Part shown: one piece after another, positions 16,241 to 24,222 of the stretch | Layout: each line of letters starts with the position of its first letter | How positions within the stretch are numbered: the stretch's first letter is position 1 | Assembly: GCF_040049195.1 (NCBI RefSeq) | Contig: NZ_JBDZDL010000003.1 | DNA length: 64,000 nucleotides | Direction: 5' to 3' (one strand) | Origin: NCEH01 sp040049195 | GTDB taxonomy: Bacteria > Pseudomonadota > Alphaproteobacteria > Rhizobiales > Xanthobacteraceae | The notes under the pieces: generated by a model | Seen by the model: only the letters and a program-made list of their open reading frames with translations | Database searches by the model: none | What the model was told of the DNA's origin: nothing | Translations under genes and position numbers: made by a program

Positions 16241-16254
16241 TTGATCAGGATCAA
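16241..16254. promoter_or_regulatory. Perfect FNR/FixK (Crp-Fnr family) box
   Basis: TTGATCAGGATCAA exactly matches the symmetric consensus TTGAT-N4-ATCAA bound by FNR, Anr and FixK, and one extra T/A on each side extends the dyad. It lies between the divergent hydrolase (start 16099) and MFS gene (start about 16281-16288). Its centre is about 41 bases before the MFS TTG, too close for classical class II activation of that gene unless the message is leaderless. Activation of the hydrolase or repression of the MFS gene fit the spacing better. Confidence 0.65.
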
Positions 16255-16287
16255 ATCTGACCCTCAGCGCGGATCTGCCCATGCCCC

Positions 16288-17451
16288 TTGTCGCTCCTGT
16301 CCCTCGCGGTCGCCGCCTTCGGCATCGGCACCACGGAATTCGTCGTGATGGGGTTGCTGCCGGACGTGGCGCGCGACCTTGGCGTCACCATTCCCCAGGC
16401 CGGCCTGCTGGTGACCGGCTACGCACTGGGCGTGGTGGTGGGGGCGCCGCTGCTGGCCATCCTCACGGCCAACTGGCCGCGCAAGACCACGCTGGTGGGG
16501 CTGATGGCGGTGTTCATCGGCGGCAACATCCTGTGCGCGCTCTCGCCCAGCTACGGGCTGCTGATGGGCGCGCGCATCATCACCGCATTCTGCCATGCCG
16601 CCTTCTTCGGCATCGGCTCGGTGGTCGCGTCCGACCTCGTGCCGCGCCACAAGCGGGCGCAGGCGATCGCGCTGATGTTCGCGGGCCTCACCATCGCCAA
16701 TGTGCTCGGAGTTCCGGCGGGCACGGCGCTCGGCCAATGGCTCGGCTGGCGCTCCACCTTCTTCGCGGTGGCGCTCATCGGAGCCGCGGCGCTCGCCGCC
16801 CTGGTGGTGCTGCTGCCACGCGGCCTGCCCATGAAGAGCGGGCGTATCCTGAGCGAATTCCGCGTGCTGGGCGATGTCCAGGTGGCGCTGGCCATGCTCA
16901 TCAGCGTGCTGTGCTCGGCCAGCCTGTTCAGCGTCTTCACTTACATCTCGCCCCTGCTGGCGCAGGTGACGGGGCTTTCCGCCAATGCCATCACGGGCGC
17001 GCTGCTGCTGTTCGGGGTAGGGCTCACCGCCGGAAACATGCTGGGCGGCAAGCTTGCCGACTGGCGGCTGATGCCCTCGCTCATCGGCACGCTGGTGGTG
17101 CTGATCGCCGTGCTGGTGCTGTTCGTGCCCGCGAGCACGGCGCCGCTGCCCGCGCTCGTGGTGCTCACGGTGTGGGGCGTGCTCGCCTTCGCGCTGGTGC
17201 CGGTGCTGCAATTGCGCGTGGTGGACACCGCCGCCTCGGCGCCGAACCTCGCCTCCACCCTCAACCAGGGCGCCTTCAACCTCGGCAATGCCGGCGGCGC
17301 CTGGATCGGCGCGGTCGCCATCACCCACGGTCTCGCCTATCAGAACCTGCCGTTCGTGGGCATCGCGCTCGCCTGCGTGGCGCTCGCGCTCGGGCTGGTC
17401 TCGCAGCGGCTCGACGCCCGCGCCCAGCCGGCGGTGGCCGAGCGCTGCTGA
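16288..17451 (+). CDS. MFS transporter, DHA1 family (AraJ/YdhP-like)
   Basis: A 387-residue, 12-segment drug:proton antiporter-type permease. It shows AFGIGTTEFVVMGLLPDVARDLGV in helix 1 and the loop following it, GYALGVVVGAPLLA in helix 2, and LGVPAGTALGQWLGWRSTFF (motif C region) in helix 5. The substrate is unknown. Homologues normally begin MPL-LLSLAVAAFGIGTTEF. Here an ATG-CCC-CTT at 16281 is one base out of frame with the rest, and the frame can only start at TTG 16288. This looks like a one-base insertion after the natural start, or a sequencing error. If real, expression relies on a weak TTG start. An FNR-type box lies just upstream. Confidence 0.85.
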   Translation: MSLLSLAVAAFGIGTTEFVVMGLLPDVARDLGVTIPQAGLLVTGYALGVVVGAPLLAILTANWPRKTTLVGLMAVFIGGNILCALSPSYGLLMGARIITAFCHAAFFGIGSVVASDLVPRHKRAQAIALMFAGLTIANVLGVPAGTALGQWLGWRSTFFAVALIGAAALAALVVLLPRGLPMKSGRILSEFRVLGDVQVALAMLISVLCSASLFSVFTYISPLLAQVTGLSANAITGALLLFGVGLTAGNMLGGKLADWRLMPSLIGTLVVLIAVLVLFVPASTAPLPALVVLTVWGVLAFALVPVLQLRVVDTAASAPNLASTLNQGAFNLGNAGGAWIGAVAITHGLAYQNLPFVGIALACVALALGLVSQRLDARAQPAVAERC

Positions 17452-17609
17452 GGGAGCGTTAACCTTCTGGGCAAGCTGTGCCGGCGCAAGAGGCTCCGGG
17501 ACCGGCGCGTTTACCACTCGGCAAAGGAGCATCCCCTAGCGTCGGGACCCAAGGACGGGCGTTCCCCCGTCTGAGACCGCCGCGCGGGATGCGCGGACGA
17601 GGGTGCGCG

Positions 17610-17774
17610 ATGAAGCTTTTGCTGGCCCGCTTCGTAAGGGAAGAACACGGCTCGACGGCCCTGGAATACGGGCTGATCGCCGCCGGGCTATCCATTGCCA
17701 TCGTCACCGTGCTGACCCAGATCGGCCTGACGTTGGCGCGGCTGAAGGCCGGCGCCGCAGCGGCGGGCAATTGA
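17610..17774 (+). CDS. Flp/Fap-type pilin
   Basis: A 54-residue type IVb pilin precursor. The short leader MKLLLARFVREEHG ends in Gly, followed by STALEYGLIAAGLSIAIVTVLTQIGL, the hydrophobic pilin segment. Glu5 of the mature protein and the following Tyr are in their conserved places. The leader would be removed by the prepilin peptidase encoded immediately downstream, and the genes overlap at TTGA. No tad assembly genes (cpaB-F, tadA-C) are visible, so assembly must depend on genes elsewhere. The ATG at 17610 is preferred to an upstream in-frame ATG at 17478, which would bury the leader in 44 unrelated residues. Confidence 0.85.
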   Translation: MKLLLARFVREEHGSTALEYGLIAAGLSIAIVTVLTQIGLTLARLKAGAAAAGN

Positions 17775-18256
17775 ACGGCGTGGCCTTCCTCCCGCTCGAC
17801 CATCTGCTGGTGCTCGGCCTGTTCCCGGCCGCTCTGGCGGTGGTGATCGCGACCGATCTGTCGCGCCGCATCATTCCCAACCTCATCATTTTCGCCTTGG
17901 CCGGCGGTTTTGCCGTGCTCGTTGCCTCCGGCCGCGTCGATGAATTGCCGCTGCGGCTGATGCTGGCCGCCGGCGTGCTGGCCGCCGGATTCTGGCTGTT
18001 CGCCCACGATCTCATCGGCGCCGGCGATGCCAAGCTCGCGGCCGCGCTCGCCCTATGGCTCGATCCCTCCCAATTGCCGGCCTTCGCCCTGATCTGCGGC
18101 GTGCTGGGCGCGCTGCTGGTGGGCGGCGTCACGCTCTGGGCGCGTGGCGGATGGCGCGGCCTCCGGATGGCCGGAAGCCTGCCCTATGGCGTGGCGCTCG
18201 CCGGCGCGGGGCTGGCGCTGTTCCCAAGCTCCAGCCTGATGACCGCCCTGGTCTGA
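17771..18256 (+). CDS. cpaA: Prepilin peptidase CpaA-like (A24 family)
   Basis: About 161 residues with five to six hydrophobic segments. The two catalytic Asp residues of A24 aspartyl peptidases are visible in VIATDLSRRIIPN and in the GxGD-type motif LIGAGDAKLAAAL. It lacks the methylase half of PilD, as usual for CpaA/TadV. It would cleave the pilin encoded just upstream. The start is uncertain: TTG 17771 overlaps the pilin stop, and GTG 17780 is an alternative nine bases on. Tight coupling to the pilin gene makes translational coupling likely. Confidence 0.85.
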   Translation: MNGVAFLPLDHLLVLGLFPAALAVVIATDLSRRIIPNLIIFALAGGFAVLVASGRVDELPLRLMLAAGVLAAGFWLFAHDLIGAGDAKLAAALALWLDPSQLPAFALICGVLGALLVGGVTLWARGGWRGLRMAGSLPYGVALAGAGLALFPSSSLMTALV

Positions 18257-18408
18257 CGCGCCGCCGATTTTCCTCCGGGCATTTCTTAAATCGTTTCAAC
18301 CCTTTGACGCGCAACGCCCGCGGCCACGCCGCCCTGCCCTGCGCGATGCCCCCTCGACAGGGGAGGGCGGGTGGGGTTCAAAGGCGGCTCGGTTGAGAGA
18401 GACACATC

Positions 18409-19056
18409 ATGAGCCTTCCAAGCCCGCTCCCCTTCGTCGCCCGCGCGCCCGTCATCCCGGTGGTGGTGATCGAGCGCCTGGAAGATGCCGTTCCCCTGGC
18501 CCGCGCCCTGGTGGAAGGCGGCCTGCCGCTGATCGAGGTCACGTTGCGCACGCCGGTGGCGCTGGAAGCCATCCGCCATATCGTGCGCGATGTGGAAGGT
18601 GCGCTCGCCGGGGCCGGCACGGTCACCGACCAGGCGCAGGTGGAAGCCTCCCTCGAGGCCGGCGCCGCCTATCTGGTGAGCCCCGGCACGACCCCGCGTT
18701 TCGCCGAATCGCTGGCCCAGGCGCCGGTGCCCGTACTGCCCGGCTGCGCCACCACGAGCGAAGCCATGGTGCTCTCCGGCCTCGGCTTCGAGGTGCTGAA
18801 ATTCTTCCCCGCCGAGGCCTCGGGCGGCGTCGCTTTCCTCAAATCCGTCGCCGGGCCGCTGCCGCATCTGCGCTTCTGCCCCACGGGCGGCATCGGGCCG
18901 GCCAATGTGGCGAACTATCTCGCGCTGCCGAACGTGGTGGCGGTGGGCGGCTCCTGGGTGGTGCCGGCGGACCTGATTCGCGCCGGCGACTTCACCGCCA
19001 TCCGCGATCTCGCGAGCGTGGCCGCAGCACTGCCCCGGGCCGCGAAGTTCGGCTGA
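18409..19056 (+). CDS. eda: 2-dehydro-3-deoxyphosphogluconate aldolase (KDPG aldolase)
   Basis: A 215-residue class I aldolase that splits 2-keto-3-deoxy-6-phosphogluconate into pyruvate and glyceraldehyde 3-phosphate, the last Entner-Doudoroff step. The catalytic Glu43 is in LPLIEVTLRTP, the TxAGTV phosphate motif appears as GALAGAGTVT, and the Schiff-base Lys131 is in FEVLKFFPAEA. The closing motif CPTGGIGPAN is intact. The ATG follows a good GAGAGAGA site. A KDG kinase gene ends just downstream on the opposite strand, so the pair would channel KDG from sugar-acid breakdown into central metabolism. Confidence 0.93.
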   Translation: MSLPSPLPFVARAPVIPVVVIERLEDAVPLARALVEGGLPLIEVTLRTPVALEAIRHIVRDVEGALAGAGTVTDQAQVEASLEAGAAYLVSPGTTPRFAESLAQAPVPVLPGCATTSEAMVLSGLGFEVLKFFPAEASGGVAFLKSVAGPLPHLRFCPTGGIGPANVANYLALPNVVAVGGSWVVPADLIRAGDFTAIRDLASVAAALPRAAKFG

Positions 19057-19077
19057 GAGGGATTCTGCCGCCATGAG

Positions 19078-19098
19078 CCGGGCGCCTGAGGCGCCCGG
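19078..19098. terminator. Hairpin between convergent eda and kdgK
   Basis: CCGGGCGCC (19078-19086) and GGCGCCCGG (19090-19098) form a perfect 9-bp stem with a 3-base loop, squarely between the two convergent stop codons. Neither side has a strong T tract, so it may work as a weak bidirectional terminator or as a 3'-end protecting hairpin. Confidence 0.5.
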
Positions 19099-19102
19099 AC
19101 GC

Positions 19103-20026
19103 TCAATGGGCCGATAACCCCTCTTGTGCCATGCGCGGGATGATGGCGCCGCGATGCAGGATCACCGTGCCGGCGAGGCGGTGGCCGGCGCGCGCCGCCT
19201 CCTCCGGGCTTGCGCCCTTCAGGCGGGCGGCGAGATAGGCGGCGTTGAAGCTGTCGCCCGCGCCGGTGGTGTCCACGGGCCTGACTTCCCGCTCCACCGG
19301 CACCTCGACGATGCGGCCCTCGGCATAGACCAGCGCGCCGCCGGCGCCGTTCTTCACCACCACCTCGCCGACCCCATAGGTGGTCATGCGCTCGATGGTG
19401 GCGTGCGGCGAGGCATCGCCCCAGAGCGCCGCCTCGTCTTCGAAGGTGGGCATGGCGATGGACGCGCGCTTCAACGCTTCGGCGAACACCGTGCGGGCGC
19501 GCGTGACATCCCCGCCCCAGCCGCGCGGGCGGTAATTCCCGTCGAACACGCGCCACGCGCCGCGCTCGCCCGCCATCTCTAGCGCGGCGAGGAACCGGCC
19601 GAGCCCGACATTGGAATAGAGCGACAGGGTGATGCCGGAGAAATAGGTCGCCCGCGCATCCACCAGGATTTCGGCCACGCCCTGCCAGCCCTCAAACTCG
19701 AACAGCGAACGGGCGGGCGCGGTGTCGCGCCAATAATGGAAGGTGCGCTCGCCGCGGTCGTCGGTGGTGATGAGATAGAGCCCCGGCACCCGCCCCTTGG
19801 CGATCAGCACCGCATCGCGCTCAACGCCCTCGGTGGCGGCAAGGTCGAGGATCTGGGCGGAATAGGCATCGTCGCCGAGCGCGGTGGCATAGGCGGTCTC
19901 GATGCCGGCACGGGCCAGATAGACGGCGGTGTTGAAGGTATCTCCGCCGAAGGCGAGCCCGAACCGGCCGTCATTGCCGCGCGCCAGTTCCACCATCACT
20001 TCGCCGACGCAAACCACTTTGGCCAT
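19103..20026 (-). CDS. kdgK: Sugar kinase, PfkB family, probable 2-keto-3-deoxygluconate kinase
   Basis: A 307-residue ribokinase-fold kinase. It shows VGEVMVELARG at the N-terminus, the substrate-side GGDTFNTAVYLAR, and DTTGAGDSFNAAYLA near residue 250 holding the catalytic Asp and anion hole. The N-terminal GGDTFN and length resemble bacterial KDG kinases, and the neighbouring KDPG aldolase supports phosphorylation of 2-keto-3-deoxygluconate at O6. Other PfkB substrates are not excluded. The ATG at 20026 follows GAGGAAG and is preferred to an ATG at 20083. Confidence 0.82.
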   Translation of the reverse strand: MAKVVCVGEVMVELARGNDGRFGLAFGGDTFNTAVYLARAGIETAYATALGDDAYSAQILDLAATEGVERDAVLIAKGRVPGLYLITTDDRGERTFHYWRDTAPARSLFEFEGWQGVAEILVDARATYFSGITLSLYSNVGLGRFLAALEMAGERGAWRVFDGNYRPRGWGGDVTRARTVFAEALKRASIAMPTFEDEAALWGDASPHATIERMTTYGVGEVVVKNGAGGALVYAEGRIVEVPVEREVRPVDTTGAGDSFNAAYLAARLKGASPEEAARAGHRLAGTVILHRGAIIPRMAQEGLSAH

Positions 20027-20123
20027 TGCACTTCCTCGCACGCATCCGCCCGCACCTTTGGCCAAAGCCAGCGGCTGGCGCAAGTCTAATGGTTTTAGGC
20101 GGGTGCGGCGGTGGCGCGCCGGG

Positions 20124-20708
20124 CTAATCCAGCGGCCGCGCCACGGCGGCGAGCCAGGTGGCGGGGCGGGTGCCGATATTCTCCACCACGACGGCGGGCG
20201 CGGGCGCGGCGGGCGGCGGCACCTCGCCGTAGCGGCGGCGCAGATCCTCCGCCCGGCGCTCGTTATTGGCGATCAGGCACAAGGCGCGCTGCTCGAAATT
20301 GCCGATGCCGCGCGGCCCCTCGAACGGCGCCACGCTCTGGCAATCGAAATTGCGGTACATGCCGTAGCGGATCTGCGCCTCGTCGAGCAGCAGGCGCCAG
20401 CGGTTGCGCTGCGACGGCAGAAGGTCCGAGCGCGCGTTGATCACCGCGAAGGCATTGGCGAGCGCCGCCTCCAGCACCTTCTCGGACACTTGGATGGCAT
20501 CGTAGAGGCAGCGATTGTAGTCGCGCGCCAACACCTCGCCGCTGCGACAGCGGGCGGTGGCGGGCCAGGGCTCCGCCGCCGCCGCTTTTGCCGGCGCGGC
20601 CAGCGGCTGGGCCTGCGCCGGCGGTGCGCCGAGCAGGAGGACGAGCACAAACACGCGCCGCGCAAAAATGCGGCCGGGGAAATTGCGGGCGAAGGCGCGG
20701 CGTGTCAT
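20124..20708 (-). CDS. LprI-like (DUF1311) secreted protein
   Basis: A 194-residue protein with a signal peptide (MTRRAFARNFPGRIFARRVF, then a Val/Leu core ending AQAQ near residue 34). The mature region has the LprI/DUF1311 pattern: CLYDAIQ near residue 68, then RNFDCQSVA and LCLIANNERRAEDLRRRYG, with paired Cys probably forming disulfides. LprI family members include lysozyme inhibitors, but many have unknown roles. The C-terminal tail (VPPPAAPAPAVVVEN) is proline-rich. The start at 20708 follows GGAGGGGG. It begins 22 bases after the stop of the aminotransferase gene and may be its operon partner. Confidence 0.7.
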   Translation of the reverse strand: MTRRAFARNFPGRIFARRVFVLVLLLGAPPAQAQPLAAPAKAAAAEPWPATARCRSGEVLARDYNRCLYDAIQVSEKVLEAALANAFAVINARSDLLPSQRNRWRLLLDEAQIRYGMYRNFDCQSVAPFEGPRGIGNFEQRALCLIANNERRAEDLRRRYGEVPPPAAPAPAVVVENIGTRPATWLAAVARPLD

Positions 20709-20730
20709 TCCCCCTCCGCCCGCCGGCTGC

Positions 20731-21915
20731 TCAGGCGACCTGCCGCTGCGCCAGGAAGGCCGCGATGCGGCCAAGGGCGGCGCGGATATTCTCGGCCGAA
20801 TTGGCATAAGACAGCCGCAGATAGCCTTCGCCATAGACGCCGAAATCCGGCCCGCCGATCACCGCCACGCCCGCATCCTCCAGCAGGGCGGAGGCGAGCG
20901 CTTTGGCCGAGGTCCACCCGGTGCCGGCGATGTTCGGGAAGGCGTAGAAGGCGCCGCCCGGCGTCGCGCAGGAAATGCCCGGCAGCGCGTTCAGCCCCTC
21001 CACGACGATGTGGCGGCGGCGGTCGAACTCCGCGACCATGGCATGCACCGCGTCCTGCGGCCCCTGAAGGGCGGCGATGCCGGCATATTGGGTGGCCGCG
21101 TTGACGCAGCTCCAGGCATTCACGGAGAGCTTGCGCACCTGCTCGTACAGGCCCTTCGGCCAGATGGAATAGCCGAGCCGCCAGCCGGTCATGGCATAGG
21201 TCTTGGACCAGCCGTTGAGCAGGATCAGCCGATCGCGGATTTCCGGATAGGCGAGCAGGGTCTGGTGGGTTTCCCCGTCGAAGACGAAATGATCGTAGAT
21301 CTCGTCCGACATGATCGCCACGTGGGGATGGGCGGCAAGGCCCTTCACCAGCTTGTCGATCTCCGCCTTGGGCGTGACGCCGCCGGTCGGGTTGGCGGGC
21401 GAATTGATGATCAGCAGCCGGGTCTTCGGCGTGATCAGCGCCAGCGTCTCCTCGGCCGAGAAGGCGAAGGCGTTCGCTTCGCGGATCGGCACGGGAACCG
21501 GCGTCGCGCCGGTATGCTCGATCATCGATCGGTAGATGGGGAAGCCGGGATCGGGATAGAGGATCTCCGCGCCCGGCTCGCCGAACAGGCGGATCGCCGC
21601 ATACATGGTGACCTTGCCGCCGGGCACGATCATCACAAGGCCGGGGTCGACTTCCACGCCGTAGCGCTTGTGGAGATCGCCCGCCACCGCCTCGCGCAAA
21701 GGCGCGATGCCCACCGAGGGGGTGTAGCCGTGCTGCCCGTCGCGCAGCGCCTTGATGGCGGCGTCCACGATATGCTCGGGGGTGCGGAAATCGGGCTGGC
21801 CGATGCCGAGATTGATGATGTCGCGGCCCTGGCTCGCGAGCGTGGTGGCGCGCGCCAGCACGGCGAACGCATTTTCCTCGCCGATCCGGTCGAAGGCGGC
21901 GACGGTTTTCAACAT
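20731..21915 (-). CDS. Class I/II pyridoxal-phosphate aminotransferase
   Basis: A 394-residue fold-type I aminotransferase of the aspartate-aminotransferase group. It shows INLGIGQPDFRTPEHIVDA at the N-terminus, the NSPANPTGG loop, SDEIYDHFVF (Asp binding the pyridine nitrogen), the PLP Lys238 in NGWSKTYAMTGWRLGY, and the substrate-binding Arg in YLRLSYANS. The exact substrates (aspartate, aromatic or branched amino acids) cannot be read from sequence. The ATG at 21915 is used because an extension to 22044 adds 43 unrelated residues. Confidence 0.9.
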   Translation of the reverse strand: MLKTVAAFDRIGEENAFAVLARATTLASQGRDIINLGIGQPDFRTPEHIVDAAIKALRDGQHGYTPSVGIAPLREAVAGDLHKRYGVEVDPGLVMIVPGGKVTMYAAIRLFGEPGAEILYPDPGFPIYRSMIEHTGATPVPVPIREANAFAFSAEETLALITPKTRLLIINSPANPTGGVTPKAEIDKLVKGLAAHPHVAIMSDEIYDHFVFDGETHQTLLAYPEIRDRLILLNGWSKTYAMTGWRLGYSIWPKGLYEQVRKLSVNAWSCVNAATQYAGIAALQGPQDAVHAMVAEFDRRRHIVVEGLNALPGISCATPGGAFYAFPNIAGTGWTSAKALASALLEDAGVAVIGGPDFGVYGEGYLRLSYANSAENIRAALGRIAAFLAQRQVA

Positions 21916-22058
21916 GGGGTCTCTCCCTCGGGCTCCCGGCGGCGCCAGGAACCCCTTGCTGCTTCCTCGGGTTGTTCCCCGGGGCCGGACGGGGCTCGTC
22001 CTCACGCCACAGGGCTTGAGCGCACCGATAGCACCAATGAGCAAAAAGGAGAATTTCC

Positions 22059-22625
22059 ATGGCTAACCGTCTCGACGGACGCAGGATCGCGGTCCTGGTC
22101 GCCAACGGCTTCGAGAATGTGGAGCTGACAGAACCGGTGAAGGCCCTCAAAGCCGCCGGCGCCGACGTGAAAATCGTCAGCCCCGAGAAGGGCGAGGTGC
22201 AGGGCGTCAACCACGACAAGCCCGCCGACCGCATCAAGGTGGATGTCGCGCTCGACCAGGCCGATGCGAAAAACTTCGACGCTTTGCTGCTGCCCGGCGG
22301 GGTCATGAACCCCGACGCGCTGCGCATCAATGAAAAGGCGCTCGCCTTCACCCGCGCCTTCTTCACCGATCACAAACCCGTGGCCGCGATCTGCCACGGC
22401 CCGCAGGTGCTGATCTCGGCCGGGCTGGTGAAAGGCCGGTCGATGACCGGCTACAAGGCGATCCAGGTGGATCTCGCCAATGCCGGGGCGAAGGTGGAAG
22501 ACAAATCGGTGATGGTGGACCAGGGCCTCGTCACCAGCCGCAATCCCAAGGACATCCCCGATTTCAACGCGAAGATGATCGAGGAATTCGCCGAGGGGAA
22601 ACACGGCGGCCAGCGCGCGGCGTGA
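22059..22625 (+). CDS. DJ-1/PfpI family protein (type 1 glutamine amidotransferase-like)
   Basis: A 188-residue PfpI-type protein. The nucleophile elbow AICHGPQ places Cys112 next to His113, and a conserved Glu20 in NGFENVELTEP completes the usual triad. Members act as deglycases/glyoxalases or as stress-related hydrolases. The length is normal. The ATG follows AAAAGGAGAA, an excellent ribosome site. It lies between the divergent aminotransferase and convergent phaZ, with no clear operon partner. Confidence 0.9.
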   Translation: MANRLDGRRIAVLVANGFENVELTEPVKALKAAGADVKIVSPEKGEVQGVNHDKPADRIKVDVALDQADAKNFDALLLPGGVMNPDALRINEKALAFTRAFFTDHKPVAAICHGPQVLISAGLVKGRSMTGYKAIQVDLANAGAKVEDKSVMVDQGLVTSRNPKDIPDFNAKMIEEFAEGKHGGQRAA

Positions 22626-22665
22626 CGATCCCTGCCTGAGTGAAACGCCCCATGCGCGGGCTTCG

Positions 22666-22687
22666 CCCCCGGCCACCCGGCCGGGGG
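22666..22687. terminator. Hairpin between convergent pfpI-like and phaZ genes
   Basis: CCCCCGGCC (22666-22674) pairs with GGCCGGGGG (22679-22687) over a 4-base loop, midway between the two convergent stop codons. The stem is very stable but has no T run, so termination efficiency is uncertain. Confidence 0.5.
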
Positions 22688-22695
22688 AGCGGTGT

Positions 22696-23925
22696 TCAAT
22701 CGCTGGCGAGGATGTGGTTGCGCACCAGCGGATAGACCTGGCCGGCCCATTTGCGCCCGCTGAACACGCCGTAATGCCCAACGCCCGCCTGCATGTGATG
22801 GCGCTTGCGGTGGGGCCGCAGGCCCGAACAGATATCCTGCGCCGCCATGGTCTGGCCGATGGAGCAGATATCGTCCCGCTCGCCTTCCACGGTGAGCAAA
22901 GCGGTGCGGCGGATCGCCTTGAAGTCGATGGGATTGCCGCGATAGGTCAGCTCGCCCTTCGGCAGGAGATAATCCTGGAAGACGTATTTCACCGTCTCCA
23001 GGTAGAATTCCGAGGCCAGATCCAGGACCGCGAAATATTCATCGTAGAAATGCTTGGTGGTCTCGGCCTTCTCGAACTCGCCGGCGGCGAGGTTCTCGTA
23101 CAATTCCATGTGCGCCTTCACATGGCGGTTCATGTTCATGCTGACGAAGGCGGTCAATTGGATGAAGCCGGGATAGACCTTGCGGCCGGCGCCCTTGAAG
23201 CCCATCGGCACGGTGGCGATGAGGTTCTTCTCGAACCATTCGATGGGCTTGGAGGTGGCCAGCTCGTTCACCTTGGTGGGATTGATGCGGCAGTCGATGG
23301 GGCCGGCCATCAGCGTCATGGAGCGCGGATAGGCGGGGTTGCCCTCCTGCGCCATCACCGCCGCCGCGACCAGAACCTGCACGCACGGCTGACACACGCC
23401 CAGGATGTGGCAGCCGGGACCCATGAATTCCAGAAACTTGATGACGTGCTCGACATAATCGTCGAAGCCGAAGGCGCCGTGCTCCAGGCTCACGTCGCGG
23501 GCATTGTGCCAATCGGTGATATAGACGTCGTGGTCCGGTAGAAGGGTCTTCACCGTGCCCACCAGCAGAGTGGCGAAATGGCCGGAGAGCGGGGCCACCA
23601 CCAGCACCCGCGGCTGCGGCACCGTGGTGTCCTTCTTGAAATGCAGCAAGGTGCCGAAGGGCAGCACGTGGGCCGGCTCCTCGGTGACGTCCACCTCCTG
23701 GTTGCCCACCACCGTGCTGGAAATGCCGAACGGCAGGCGCGCGTGGCTGAGCCCGGCGCGTTCCACCATCTCGAACGCCGCCGAGAGATGGCGCATGCCG
23801 GTGCGCATGCTCTCGGTGCTGAACAAGGAGAGGAAGGAATTATCCAGCGCGCGCCGGGCCATGTGGGCCCCGAAGCGCAACGGGTCCATCAGATCGGACT
23901 GAGTCTGGTAAGCGAGGTACATCAT
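22696..23925 (-). CDS. phaZ: Intracellular polyhydroxyalkanoate depolymerase
   Basis: A 409-residue intracellular PHB depolymerase that degrades native storage granules to 3-hydroxybutyrate oligomers. The family's cysteine lipase-like box GVCQPC has Cys178 as nucleophile, and HMQAGVGHYGVFSGRKW near the end holds the catalytic His. The N-terminus MMYLAYQTQSDLMDPLR is typical of the class. There is no signal peptide. Two ATG codons in tandem (23925 and 23922) are both possible. It presumably works with the acetoacetate decarboxylase and patatin genes a few kb away in PHB or ketone-body metabolism. Confidence 0.95.
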   Translation of the reverse strand: MMYLAYQTQSDLMDPLRFGAHMARRALDNSFLSLFSTESMRTGMRHLSAAFEMVERAGLSHARLPFGISSTVVGNQEVDVTEEPAHVLPFGTLLHFKKDTTVPQPRVLVVAPLSGHFATLLVGTVKTLLPDHDVYITDWHNARDVSLEHGAFGFDDYVEHVIKFLEFMGPGCHILGVCQPCVQVLVAAAVMAQEGNPAYPRSMTLMAGPIDCRINPTKVNELATSKPIEWFEKNLIATVPMGFKGAGRKVYPGFIQLTAFVSMNMNRHVKAHMELYENLAAGEFEKAETTKHFYDEYFAVLDLASEFYLETVKYVFQDYLLPKGELTYRGNPIDFKAIRRTALLTVEGERDDICSIGQTMAAQDICSGLRPHRKRHHMQAGVGHYGVFSGRKWAGQVYPLVRNHILASD

Positions 23926-24222
23926 GATGCCCTTCGCTGCCGGAAAGAGGGGGGCTGGGTCCTGGAAGACAGGTTCTTTTTCATCGCGTTTGAACGCCTT
24001 TTACCCGCTGGATACCCGCTGAGCGTGCCGCGCCGACGACCGAGCCGGCCCGCAATTCGACCTGTCCGAAAGAGCTAAGGCTTTGGCGCAATTTCTGTTC
24101 TACAGCTTCCCTAGGCGCTCGATCGGATGTACTTAGAAAAGGATATTGGAGCGGGGGGTGGTGCATTGCAACACACAACCGCTAAGATTGCTTCAGATGC
24201 CTTCGAGCCAGCGGTGACGTTC
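23926..24222. other. Intergenic region between divergent phaZ and GST genes
   Basis: 297 bases, moderately AT-rich around 24060-24200, expected to carry both promoters. A small dyad TGCATTGCA (24162-24170) fits the TGC-N3-GCA core recognised by PhaR-type regulators of PHB genes, but such a short match may be chance. No gene is evident. Confidence 0.4.
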
